A stretch of 64,000 bases of DNA from an uncultured Lachnospiraceae bacterium (GTDB lineage: Bacteria > Bacillota > Clostridia > Lachnospirales > Lachnospiraceae), in NCBI GenBank assembly GCA_910583965.1, contig CAJUAE010000009.1:4563-68562 (forward strand), in the 5' to 3' direction. The notes beneath the pieces were generated by a model. That model did not search any database. It was not told the origin of the DNA and worked only from the letters and a program-made list of their open reading frames with translations. Of this stretch, positions 16,560 through 24,727 are shown one piece after another; within the stretch, counting starts at the first letter, position 1, and every line of letters begins with the position of its first letter. A program made the translations under genes and the position numbers.

Positions 16560-17843
16560 ATGGAAGAATTTATTAAAACATTAACGGAACAAATCCGTTG
16601 CGTTAGAGCGCGGGAAGGTGTGGCACGTGAGCTTTCCAATCATATTATCGATCAGACGGAAGCGTATGAGCGAACGGGTATGACGCATGATCAGGCGCTT
16701 GAGCGAGCGGTGCATGAGATGGGCGACCCAGTGGAAATTGGTATTTCTATGGATAGAATCCATCGGCCACAGACTGACTGGAAAATGTTGGTGCTTACAG
16801 TGTTTTTAAGTGCCGCAGGGCTTGTGTGTATGATACCAGTTTTTGGGATAAATTATATAATTTCCAGACAGTTGATTTTTACGCTTGCTGGATTTGGAGT
16901 TATCATCGCAGTCTATTTTTTAGACTATAGTATTTTGGGACGAACTGGGATTGCAGCAGGTATGATATTAACAGGAATATTTTTGTTAGGGAAACATTAT
17001 TATTTTCAGACTATCAATGGACGGATACCAGCAATGTCAAGTCTAGTATATCTGTATGTACCTATATTTGCAGGAATCTTGTATCAGCTGCGCAAAAAGA
17101 AGGCGAAAGCTGTAATTTTGGCAATCGGGACTATTGGAATAATTTGTATGTTGACATTCTATTTTTCACACAGTTTAACGGTGGCAGGCAATATTTTTTT
17201 GTGCATGATAGTTTTACTTATTGCTTCAGTTGCAAAAGGAATGTTTGTCAAAGGTAAAAAGTATATCGCTAGATGCATTGGTTTTGTGGTAATTTTACTG
17301 ACTGTGTTTTTTGGCTGGCTATTTTGGTCAAATAGAGATTCACTTCACGTTCTGCGCCTTGTCGCATTTTTTAATCGAAATCAGTATCAGGAGGCAGAAG
17401 GATATTTTTACAAAATAATTCGAGATGTTCTGTATGGTTCTAAATTGATAGGAACTGGCAATATTGCATATTTTGATGATTATTATTTTCCGGGGCTTAA
17501 AGAGGGGGGATTGGTGCCACTAGTGATTATCTATCGTTTTGGTTTTATTGTGGGAATTGTACTTTTGCTTTTGTTAATCGGTTTTATTTTGCGCGCAATC
17601 CATATTGTATATCGTCAGAAAAATCAGCTTGGTGTTTTGGTGTCCTTGGCATGTTTTCTTGTGCTTGGTGTCAATTGTGTTGAGGGAGTTTTAATCAGTG
17701 TTGGATTGTTTCCAATCACAACAGCCGCAATTCCGTTTTTGACACACGGAGGTAGTACGGTACTTGTCTATGCAGTGCTGATTGGATTGCTTTTCAGTGT
17801 TCATCGTCGTGAAAAGATACTTACACAGGAGGTAATGGAATAA
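16560..17843 (+). CDS. FtsW/RodA/SpoVE-family protein with N-terminal permease-prefix domain
   Basis: Membrane protein of 427 residues. Residues 1-70 form a soluble helical prefix (EEFIKTLTEQIRCVRAREGV... ALERAVHEMGDP), the prefix often found on proteins encoded next to PadR. About ten membrane helices follow. The C-terminal part TTAAIPFLTHGGSTVLVYAV matches the FtsW/RodA/SpoVE motif (PFLSYGGSS), placing it in the SEDS glycosyltransferase superfamily. Unlike housekeeping ftsW or rodA it is not next to cell-wall genes or a class B PBP, so a polymerase role is unproven. It probably acts in a PadR-controlled envelope response. Confidence 0.82.
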   Translation: MEEFIKTLTEQIRCVRAREGVARELSNHIIDQTEAYERTGMTHDQALERAVHEMGDPVEIGISMDRIHRPQTDWKMLVLTVFLSAAGLVCMIPVFGINYIISRQLIFTLAGFGVIIAVYFLDYSILGRTGIAAGMILTGIFLLGKHYYFQTINGRIPAMSSLVYLYVPIFAGILYQLRKKKAKAVILAIGTIGIICMLTFYFSHSLTVAGNIFLCMIVLLIASVAKGMFVKGKKYIARCIGFVVILLTVFFGWLFWSNRDSLHVLRLVAFFNRNQYQEAEGYFYKIIRDVLYGSKLIGTGNIAYFDDYYFPGLKEGGLVPLVIIYRFGFIVGIVLLLLLIGFILRAIHIVYRQKNQLGVLVSLACFLVLGVNCVEGVLISVGLFPITTAAIPFLTHGGSTVLVYAVLIGLLFSVHRREKILTQEVME

Positions 17844-17998
17844 GTTGTCTATATAATTTTTGCCAATGAGTGACTTTTGCTTGATGTTAAGAATGTAAGA
17901 TAGGCTGTAGCTTAGCATCTGCGGAGGCATATGGAAATGATTTTAAGAATAGAACTGTTACAGCAGGAACTTACCAACTATAAAATGCTGACAGTTAA

Positions 17999-18031
17999 CC
18001 CCCTAACAGTTATAATCGTTAGGGGGTTTTT
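17999..18031 (+). terminator. Terminator downstream of the PadR-FtsW pair
   Basis: Perfect nine-pair stem CCCCCTAAC/GTTAGGGGG followed by TTTTTAT. Directly after it comes TATGCACACGGACGC...CCCAAGTGAAATTTGTCAG, a 3' remnant of the terminator-linked repeat. Confidence 0.88.
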
Positions 18032-18121
18032 ATGCACACGGACGCACACGAATACCCAAGTGAAATTTGTCAGTAATATCTTGTAGGTTAAATACAATAT
18101 AATTTAAAGAGACAATCCCAA

Positions 18122-18150
18122 TTGAAGTGTGTTTGGTTTCATGTTATAAT
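18122..18150 (+). promoter_or_regulatory. Promoter P1 upstream of the SGNH hydrolase gene
   Basis: TTGAAG, 17-base spacer, TATAAT (18145-18150) with an extended -10 (TG one base before it). Confidence 0.6.
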
Positions 18151-18221
18151 AATCTCCATATATCATATAAATCTCCATTCCGCCGCCTTTCAGTTGGCGG
18201 CACAAATAGTTATGAAAGTGG

Positions 18222-18250
18222 TTCACACCTTCAAGTTTTCGTGTTATAAT
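18222..18250 (+). promoter_or_regulatory. Promoter P2 upstream of the SGNH hydrolase gene
   Basis: TTCACA, 17-base spacer, TATAAT (18245-18250), again with an extended TGTTATAAT. P1 and P2 share the CRTGTTATAAT context exactly 100 bp apart. The CCGCCGCCTTTCAGTTGGCGG hairpin lies between them. Confidence 0.6.
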
Positions 18251-18256
18251 AGATCC

Positions 18257-18383
18257 GATTTTATAAGGCATTCCCGGCATCAATGTCAGATGCCCCCACC
18301 CATTTGTTGTTGATGTGCAGGTGCGCCTCTTTTATCAAGGTGGGAATACTCTTATTCAGGTTCACAGTGTGAGCCTTGTTTTT
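18257..18383 (+). ncRNA. Candidate leader/attenuator or small RNA before the SGNH hydrolase gene
   Basis: The transcript expected from P2 would run about 125 bases to a hairpin GGTTCAC-AGT-GTGAGCC (18359-18375) followed by TTGTTTTT, which looks like an intrinsic terminator. Upstream, GGCAT/ATGCC and CCCACC/GGTGGG segments can pair. The gene starts 150 bp further on, so this is either a regulated leader or a free-standing small RNA. I do not recognise a known riboswitch class. Confidence 0.4.
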
Positions 18384-18534
18384 GTATCTATTTCACGTTT
18401 TTGGCTTAATTTACTTTCTTTCACACTATCTCTTAAAGTTTTCTTTGTACTTGCCTTTGCGGCGGATAGGAAAATTCCTTGCAAATTTATACAAAGAACT
18501 TTGGAGTGTTATAAATAAAATAAGGAATGAAAAT

Positions 18535-19719
18535 ATGGAACAGAGTTTAAAAAAATATGTAACAACATGGGGAAATGCGATTTCAATTGCGGACAGGCGC
18601 CCGGAAAACTATGCTAAGGATTTGACGTTACGTTATCCAATTCGTCCAATGTTTGACGGAGATAGTATAAAAATAACCCTTGATAATTTCTGTGGTACAG
18701 AGCCTGTGACAATAACTCGTGTGTTTGTGGCAGACAGTGCGGACTCTGCGCGCGCGATTGTGGAGGAGACTAGCACGCCTGTCACATTTTGCGGCGATAG
18801 CAGTGTGACCATACCAGCAGGGGAAGCGATAGTAAGCGATGCAATTCCTTTTTCTGTTGTGCGCGGAAATGACATTAGTGTCAGTTTTTATCTTGGTGAA
18901 TTTACACAGATGCGCTCTGCAGTATTGATTACAGGTCCATTATCCAAGGGATATTATGCGGTGGGAGATTATGCGCAGCGCAGTGTGTTACCATTAGATT
19001 TTACAAGAAATACAAACTGGTTTTATTTTTTAAGTAATGTGGAATTATATACAGAGAGCACAAACAGGGCAGTGATTTGCTATGGAGATAGTATTACCTC
19101 ACAGGCATGGCCTGATTATTTGACATTGCGATTATTTCAGGAAGACATTACACATACTGCGATTGTGCGACGTGCAGCAAGCGGAACACGTATTTTGCGA
19201 CAGTATGATAATATTACTTACGATTCTTATGGATTAAAAGGTTCAATTCGATTTCCAAGAGAGGCAAAAGTAAGCGGTGCGGACAGTATTATTATACAGC
19301 ATGGAATTAACGATATTATTCATCCAGTAGGGACAGAGGTCAATCCATTTCGGCCGTGGAGTGATTTGCCGACAGCAGATGAGTTGATTCAAGGGTTGCG
19401 GCAATATATCACACAGGCAAAGGAATATGGACTTAAAGTATATATGGGAACGTTGCTTCCAATCTATGGCTGGCGAACCTATGAGCCGTTTCGAGATGAA
19501 CTTCGCTGTGCAGTAAATGAGTGGATTCGCAAGACAGCAGAAATTGAAGGATGTATTGACTTTGATAAAGCACTTTGTGACAGTGCCAATCCGGCGGCAT
19601 TTGCAAAGGAGTATGACAGTGGGGACCACCTGCATCCATCTTTGGCAGCATATGAGCGTATGGCGGCGGAAGTGCCAGAAAGTCTTTTAAGGTTACTGTC
19701 CATTTGTCCACCAAAATAA
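18535..19719 (+). CDS. SGNH/GDSL hydrolase, probable carbohydrate esterase
   Basis: Protein of 394 residues without a signal peptide. The C-terminal half has all four SGNH blocks: block I YGDSITS near 182-188, the glycine block RRAASGTR near 211-218, block III HGINDI near 256-261 and block V DHLHPS near 363-368, giving catalytic Ser, Asp and His. The N-terminal 160 residues are beta-rich and resemble accessory domains of acyl- or acetyl-esterases acting on polysaccharides. The ATG at 18535 has AAGGA nine bases upstream; the longer frame from 18376 would cross a terminator. Probably an intracellular deacetylase of imported glycans; the exact substrate is unknown. Confidence 0.85.
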   Translation: MEQSLKKYVTTWGNAISIADRRPENYAKDLTLRYPIRPMFDGDSIKITLDNFCGTEPVTITRVFVADSADSARAIVEETSTPVTFCGDSSVTIPAGEAIVSDAIPFSVVRGNDISVSFYLGEFTQMRSAVLITGPLSKGYYAVGDYAQRSVLPLDFTRNTNWFYFLSNVELYTESTNRAVICYGDSITSQAWPDYLTLRLFQEDITHTAIVRRAASGTRILRQYDNITYDSYGLKGSIRFPREAKVSGADSIIIQHGINDIIHPVGTEVNPFRPWSDLPTADELIQGLRQYITQAKEYGLKVYMGTLLPIYGWRTYEPFRDELRCAVNEWIRKTAEIEGCIDFDKALCDSANPAAFAKEYDSGDHLHPSLAAYERMAAEVPESLLRLLSICPPK

Positions 19720-19857
19720 TAAAATCGTGTGTCAAAATGTTCACATATTAGTATTTTGCGTGCGAGTATGTTGGCTATACTTTTGTTGAACGAAATGATA
19801 CCAAAATCAGGTGCGCATAAACAGTAATTTTTAAAAGCAATATAAGGAGACATAAAA

Positions 19858-20448
19858 ATGCCCACATTACTATTTATCAATGCATGTGTGCGTGGTAGAG
19901 ATTCAAGAACATTAGTTTTGGCAGAGCATCTACTTGCATGTATCAAGGAAGCAAACAGTCAGGACATGGCATTTCAAATAGAAGAAATCCGTCTTTCTAC
20001 AGAAAATTTGCTTCCGCTAAACTATGAACGACTTTTGCGTAGAGAGGAACTTCTAGCAGCCGGTCAGCTTGGGGATTCTATGTTTGATTATGCCAATACG
20101 GTTGCACAGGCGGATATGTTAGTAATTGCAGCACCCTACTGGGATATGTCATTTCCAGCTTCTCTAAAGATATTTTTTGAGGCGGCAAGCGTGGAGGGAA
20201 TTACATTTACATATGCTAAGGACGGAACTCCTGTTGGGTTGAGTGCAGCGGATGATATGTATTACGTGACAACCAGCGGAGGCTATATTGGAGACTGTAA
20301 TTTTGGCTTTGAGTATGCCAGTGCACTCTGTAAACTTTATGGTATACAAAATACACATTTTGTCAGTGCACAGGGGCTGGATCTTGATGGAGCAGATGTA
20401 CAGGCGATTTTAGAGGAAGCCTGCAACGGGGAGATACAACATTATTGA
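19858..20448 (+). CDS. NAD(P)H-dependent FMN oxidoreductase (azoreductase/quinone reductase type)
   Basis: Flavodoxin-fold protein of 196 residues. It begins TLLFINACVRGRDSRT, the phosphate-binding start of the AzoR/NQO family, and has the FMN loop APYWDMSFPASLK near 98-110 and TSGGYIG near 140-146. Such enzymes reduce quinones, azo or nitro compounds by two electrons. AAGGAGA precedes the ATG. It follows the esterase by 138 bp and leads, 13 bp on, into the VWA gene. Confidence 0.82.
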   Translation: MPTLLFINACVRGRDSRTLVLAEHLLACIKEANSQDMAFQIEEIRLSTENLLPLNYERLLRREELLAAGQLGDSMFDYANTVAQADMLVIAAPYWDMSFPASLKIFFEAASVEGITFTYAKDGTPVGLSAADDMYYVTTSGGYIGDCNFGFEYASALCKLYGIQNTHFVSAQGLDLDGADVQAILEEACNGEIQHY

Positions 20449-20461
20449 TGGAGGTGGCTTT

Positions 20462-21754
20462 GTGGAAGCAATGGAGGAACTTGCGGCAAAAGTTTGGAGA
20501 CTGTCGCGTGATAGACTTTTGATTCATCTGCGTTTTCTTGATGTGGCGCTTTCTAGCCTAGAATTTCAGGCACAATCGGGAAGTGGACAAGTTTTGTGTG
20601 ATATGAGTGTACCAAGAGCAGTGGTAATTTTTTATGACCCAGCAGTGCTACTTCGGCTTTATAAGACCAATCCAAACAATGTTACAAGGTTGCATTTGCA
20701 TATATTACTACATTGCATTTTTGGACATTCCTACAAGTATGATAAGGTGGAACAGGAATTGTGGAATATTGCGGCAGATATGGCGGTGGAAAATACAGTG
20801 CTAGGATTGCAAGTTTCTGGACTTGAGACAGAGCGTGACGAGGAGCGTCGAGAGATACTTGATCAGTGGAGAAAGTGTGCAGGAGCGTTAACTGCAGATA
20901 GAATCTATAGGAAATTGAAAGAGAACAGGCTAAAAAGTGAGGAATTGCTGGCGCTGGAAAGCCTTTTTTGCCGCGATGTGCATGACCGCTGGAAACCAGC
21001 AGAGACACTTGAGATAACAGAGGCGCAGTGGAAAAAAATTAGCGAGCGTATTCGGGCTGAATTAAAATCATTTTCAGGAGATAAATCGGATGATAAAAGT
21101 CTGTTGCAAAATCTTGAGGAGGCAGTGAAAGAAAACTACGATTATGGGGACTTTCTGCGAAAATTTAGCGTGTCTGGTGAGGAGATACAGATCAATGATG
21201 ATGAATTTGATTATGTATATTATATGTATGGATTATCACTTTACGGAAATCTTCCGTTAGTAGAGCCACTTGAGTATAAAGACATCAACAAAATTAAAGA
21301 GTTTGTGGTGGCTATTGACACATCTGGTTCCTGCCGCGGAAGCATAGTACAAGCGTTTTTAAACAAAACGTATCATATACTAAAAAGCAGCGAAAATTTT
21401 TTTCGCAAAGTTAATATTCATATTTTGCAATGTGATTCAGAAGTGCGTCGTGATACGAAGATTACAAATGATGAAGAATTTGAGTGTTTTATGCGGGAAG
21501 GGCAACTGGAAGGATTTGGGTCTACTGACTTTCGGCCCGTGTTTGACTATGTGGATAAAGCTGTGGAAAGTGGAGCGTTTGAAAATCTAAAAGGGTTAAT
21601 TTATTTTACAGATGGATATGGTGTGTTTCCGGCACAGAAACCGTCACATGGTTATGATACAGCATTTGTGTTTCTGGAAGACAATTATGAGAAACCGCCA
21701 ATACCACCATGGGCAATCAAGCTTGTACTTCCAGTGGAGGAGCTTGAGGAATGA
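20462..21754 (+). CDS. VWA-like protein with N-terminal metallopeptidase-like domain (DUF2201 family)
   Basis: Protein of 430 residues. The N-terminal domain has a histidine-rich HILLHCIFGH near 80-89, as in the putative metallopeptidase half of DUF2201 proteins. The C-terminal domain is von Willebrand A-like with the MIDAS start VVAIDTSGS near 281-289 and a later FTDGYG. Proteins of this kind are encoded beside MoxR ATPases and are thought to be their adaptor or target-remodelling partners. GTG at 20462 is chosen because GGAGGT lies 6 bases upstream. The MoxR gene follows within 31 bp. Confidence 0.85.
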   Translation: MEAMEELAAKVWRLSRDRLLIHLRFLDVALSSLEFQAQSGSGQVLCDMSVPRAVVIFYDPAVLLRLYKTNPNNVTRLHLHILLHCIFGHSYKYDKVEQELWNIAADMAVENTVLGLQVSGLETERDEERREILDQWRKCAGALTADRIYRKLKENRLKSEELLALESLFCRDVHDRWKPAETLEITEAQWKKISERIRAELKSFSGDKSDDKSLLQNLEEAVKENYDYGDFLRKFSVSGEEIQINDDEFDYVYYMYGLSLYGNLPLVEPLEYKDINKIKEFVVAIDTSGSCRGSIVQAFLNKTYHILKSSENFFRKVNIHILQCDSEVRRDTKITNDEEFECFMREGQLEGFGSTDFRPVFDYVDKAVESGAFENLKGLIYFTDGYGVFPAQKPSHGYDTAFVFLEDNYEKPPIPPWAIKLVLPVEELEE

Positions 21755-21785
21755 AAAAGAATGAAAAAAGAAAGGGAGATTGCGC

Positions 21786-23318
21786 GTGAATATTAAGCAG
21801 GCAAAAGAGCATATTAAAAATTCTGTAAAATTGTATTTGAAAAAAGATGTGTATGGAGAGTATCGGATTCCTGTAGTGCGTCAACGCCCTATATTTCTTT
21901 TGGGTTCTCCGGGAATAGGGAAGACTGCCATTATGGAGCAGATTGCACAGGAACTAGGAATTGCCGTGGTGAGCTATTCCATGACACATCATACAAGACA
22001 GTCCGCGCTGGGGCTTCCTTTTATTACACATAAAAGTTATAAAGGGTTGGAATTTGATATTTCGGAATATACAATGAGTGAGATTATTGCTTCTATCTAT
22101 GAAGTGATGGAACAGTCTGGTATTGAGGAGGGAATTTTATTTCTGGATGAGATTAACTGTGTGTCGGAGACGCTTGCACCGTCGATGTTACAGTTTTTGC
22201 AGTACAAAGTTTTTGGAAAGCATAGAGTTCCAGAAGGGTGGGTGATTGTCACAGCAGGAAATCCGCCTGAGTACAATAAATCTGTGCGTGAATTTGACGT
22301 GGTGACAATGGACCGCATGAAGTTGGTTGAGGTGGAGGCTGACTATGCAACGTGGAAGGAATATGCTTTAAAACAGGGAATACACAATGCAGTTACTACT
22401 TATCTTGACATGAAAAAGAATGATTTTTACCGTGTGGAAACAAATGTTGGTGGTAAGTCTTATGTGACAGCAAGAGGATGGGAAGATTTATCTGCTATGA
22501 TGCTTTTGTGCGAGGAGGAAGGCATTGTGGTGGATGAGACACTTGTCGCGCAATACCTTCATAATGATAAGATTGTTAGAGAGTTTACAGCATATTACGA
22601 GCTGTACAATAAATATAAAAAAGATTACAAAGTGGAAGAAATTCTGGAAGGCACTAATTCCGCGCAGGTTGTGGAGCGCGCAAGAATTGCGAAATTTGAT
22701 GAGCGTTTATCATTGCTTGGAATGCTTTTAGACAAGCTAGAGAGTGAGATGAAAGAAAATCTTGAGAAATCGGACTATCTGACAGAACTTATGAAATTAC
22801 TCAAAGCAATACGATTGTCCTATGAGAAAAAACAAGAAAAAGATACAGAACTTTTTTTAGATATTTCTTCGATGCTGCAAGTGCAAGTAGAGAATCGGGA
22901 GAAAATAATTTGTTCTATGACAAATGCAGGTACGCTGTCAAATGAAGAAAAGAGAAAACACAGAGCTATTATTCGTTTTCTAACAGAACAGGAAAAAGCA
23001 CTTCGATTGCAAAGTAATGCAGATTCAACGAAGGCATTTGGTCTTTTGAAGGCTGCGTTTGATACAGAGACAATGCAATTAAAAGAAGAAAATAGCAGGA
23101 TACAAAAAAGACTGCACAACTTATTTGTTTTTAGTGAGACTGCATTTATGGATGGAAATGAAGTACTTGTTTTAGTAACAGAGTTGACGGTCAATGCTTA
23201 CAGTGCACGTTTTATCGCTCTGTATGGAAGTGAGGATTATCACAGGCACAATGAGGACTTGATGTTGCACGAGCGTCAAGACGATATTATGAAGGAAATT
23301 AACGCGCTGGAGTTGTAG
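21786..23318 (+). CDS. MoxR-type AAA+ ATPase
   Basis: ATPase of 510 residues. Walker A is GSPGIGKT near 39-46 and Walker B LFLDEIN near 117-123, with the sensor ITAGNPP-type segment VTAGNPPEYN. The N-terminal 300 residues are the AAA+ module. The C-terminal 200 are charged and helical, longer than in typical MoxR proteins, and may hold a coiled coil. The GTG at 21786 sits 7 bases after GGGAG. Paired with the upstream VWA protein, it likely acts as a chaperone-like machine maturing a metalloenzyme or surface complex; the client is unknown. Confidence 0.88.
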   Translation: MNIKQAKEHIKNSVKLYLKKDVYGEYRIPVVRQRPIFLLGSPGIGKTAIMEQIAQELGIAVVSYSMTHHTRQSALGLPFITHKSYKGLEFDISEYTMSEIIASIYEVMEQSGIEEGILFLDEINCVSETLAPSMLQFLQYKVFGKHRVPEGWVIVTAGNPPEYNKSVREFDVVTMDRMKLVEVEADYATWKEYALKQGIHNAVTTYLDMKKNDFYRVETNVGGKSYVTARGWEDLSAMMLLCEEEGIVVDETLVAQYLHNDKIVREFTAYYELYNKYKKDYKVEEILEGTNSAQVVERARIAKFDERLSLLGMLLDKLESEMKENLEKSDYLTELMKLLKAIRLSYEKKQEKDTELFLDISSMLQVQVENREKIICSMTNAGTLSNEEKRKHRAIIRFLTEQEKALRLQSNADSTKAFGLLKAAFDTETMQLKEENSRIQKRLHNLFVFSETAFMDGNEVLVLVTELTVNAYSARFIALYGSEDYHRHNEDLMLHERQDDIMKEINALEL

Positions 23319-23388
23319 GAAGTGTGCATTATATGATACTGCGTGGCAGCCTTTTTGAATGCAATAAATAATTCTGGAGAAATACTAT

Positions 23389-24336
23389 ATGAATGATGAT
23401 AGGAAAACAGACAAGTTAATAGAAAATTTGGGTGATGGTGGAGGGCAACTTATGTTTAGGCCATACAAGGAGGGATATATTCTCAAACAGTATCATGGTA
23501 TTGGCGTAACAGTGATACTTCCGCCGCAGATAGAAGATAGGAAAGTGCTTGGCGTAGAACGCAAGGCTTTTCTAAGTTGTAAGACTGTTCGCAGCGTCAT
23601 ACTTCCAGATACCATAGAAGAAATTGGAGATTGGGCATTTGCCCATATGGAACAACTTAGAACTATCACAATACCATATCATGTTCTAAATCGTGGAAAA
23701 GAACTTTTTCTGGGTTGCAGACGGTTGCGAGAGATTGTATTAAATGGAACAGAGGAAGAACGCGCGTTACGTACATCACAGGGGATTGGCAGAATGTTAG
23801 CATTGGCAGTTACAATTTTACATGACTACTTTTTGTTTGACCCGACAAATGTGGGGAAAGATGAATGGGTGAAACGCTGGGATGAAAAATTGCTTGCATT
23901 GCTTGCGTTGGATGACTTAGACGGTTTTGAAGAACTGTGGACTTGTGGGGAAGAAGACTATGAGGGAAAGGATTACGATATTAAATCGTATCCCGTGGAA
24001 AAACGCAAAATGAAGTTGCGCGTGGTCTATTTTCGACTGCTACATGCTTACAAATTGTCTGATATTGTCAAAGATACACTTATGGCGTATTTGTGTAGAC
24101 ATACAAAAGGCACAGATGCGCCTGAGGCATGGGAAGTTATTGTGGAAGAACATCGCAGTGAACTTGATTATTATCGGATTTTTGCGGAGGCAGGGTGTAT
24201 AACAGAAGATAATTTTGCAGATCTTTTAGAAGATATTAAAGGCAGTGATGCCGAGATCAAAGCATTTTTGCTGCGCTACAAAGAAGAACATTTTGACAGG
24301 AAAGATGCGTTTGCAGCATTTGATTTAATGTGGTGA
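23389..24336 (+). CDS. BspA-type leucine-rich repeat protein
   Basis: Cytoplasmic protein of 315 residues, no signal peptide. Residues 35-125 carry LRR_5 (BspA-like) units: VERKAFLSCKTVRSVILPD, TIEEIGDWAFAHMEQLRTI, then KELFLGCRRLREIVL. The rest is acidic and helical with no recognised domain. It follows the MoxR gene by 70 bp in the same direction and probably belongs to the VWA-MoxR cassette as a recognition subunit. That role is inference. Confidence 0.75.
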   Translation: MNDDRKTDKLIENLGDGGGQLMFRPYKEGYILKQYHGIGVTVILPPQIEDRKVLGVERKAFLSCKTVRSVILPDTIEEIGDWAFAHMEQLRTITIPYHVLNRGKELFLGCRRLREIVLNGTEEERALRTSQGIGRMLALAVTILHDYFLFDPTNVGKDEWVKRWDEKLLALLALDDLDGFEELWTCGEEDYEGKDYDIKSYPVEKRKMKLRVVYFRLLHAYKLSDIVKDTLMAYLCRHTKGTDAPEAWEVIVEEHRSELDYYRIFAEAGCITEDNFADLLEDIKGSDAEIKAFLLRYKEEHFDRKDAFAAFDLMW

Positions 24337-24420
24337 AAAAGATTTGCTTTTCGTTTAATAATTAATTCTATCAAAGTTTTCTATAAAGGAATAAGGAACC
24401 GTTGTAAAATTTGACAATTG

Positions 24421-24641
24421 TATAATATGATACCAGGGTCAAAAGGTCAAGAAATCCGATGCAAGCTTGCTTGCAAGAGGATTTTTGAACTTGGGACCCG
24501 CAAAAACACCGAAAAGTAGCCATTTTTCACAGAAAAATGAGCGAATTTGAGGTGTTTTAGGATTGCGGGAGCATGAAATGCGGAGCAATCCGTGGTATCA
24601 TAAAAGGTAAAATACCTTTTTGCCCCTGGTATCATAATATA
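24421..24641. mobile_element. 221-bp MITE-like element with 18-bp terminal inverted repeats
   Basis: The ends TATAATATGATACCAGGG (24421-24438) and the reverse complement of 24624-24641 match at 17 of 18 positions. Inside are a long imperfect hairpin (about 24434-24499, with GCAAGC/GCTTGC at its tip) and the 38-bp core 24565-24602 shared with 4064-4101. GGATTGC/GCAATCC arms (24560-24591) enclose GCAT-GAA-ATGC, and a second TGGTATCATA copy lies at 24593. There is no open frame. The structure fits a non-autonomous, mobilised palindromic element; no clear target-site duplication is visible. Confidence 0.65.
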
Positions 24642-24727
24642 TGGTTAAAATATCACTACTATCTATACCATATATTGCCTGCATACGTCATTTTACAATG
24701 GTTCCTTTATATACACACTATCGGCTA

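Noticed and set aside
17931..18086. Open frame starting after GGAGG with ATG near 17931
   Set aside because: The frame reads through a strong terminator and a repeat remnant, and the peptide is low-quality.
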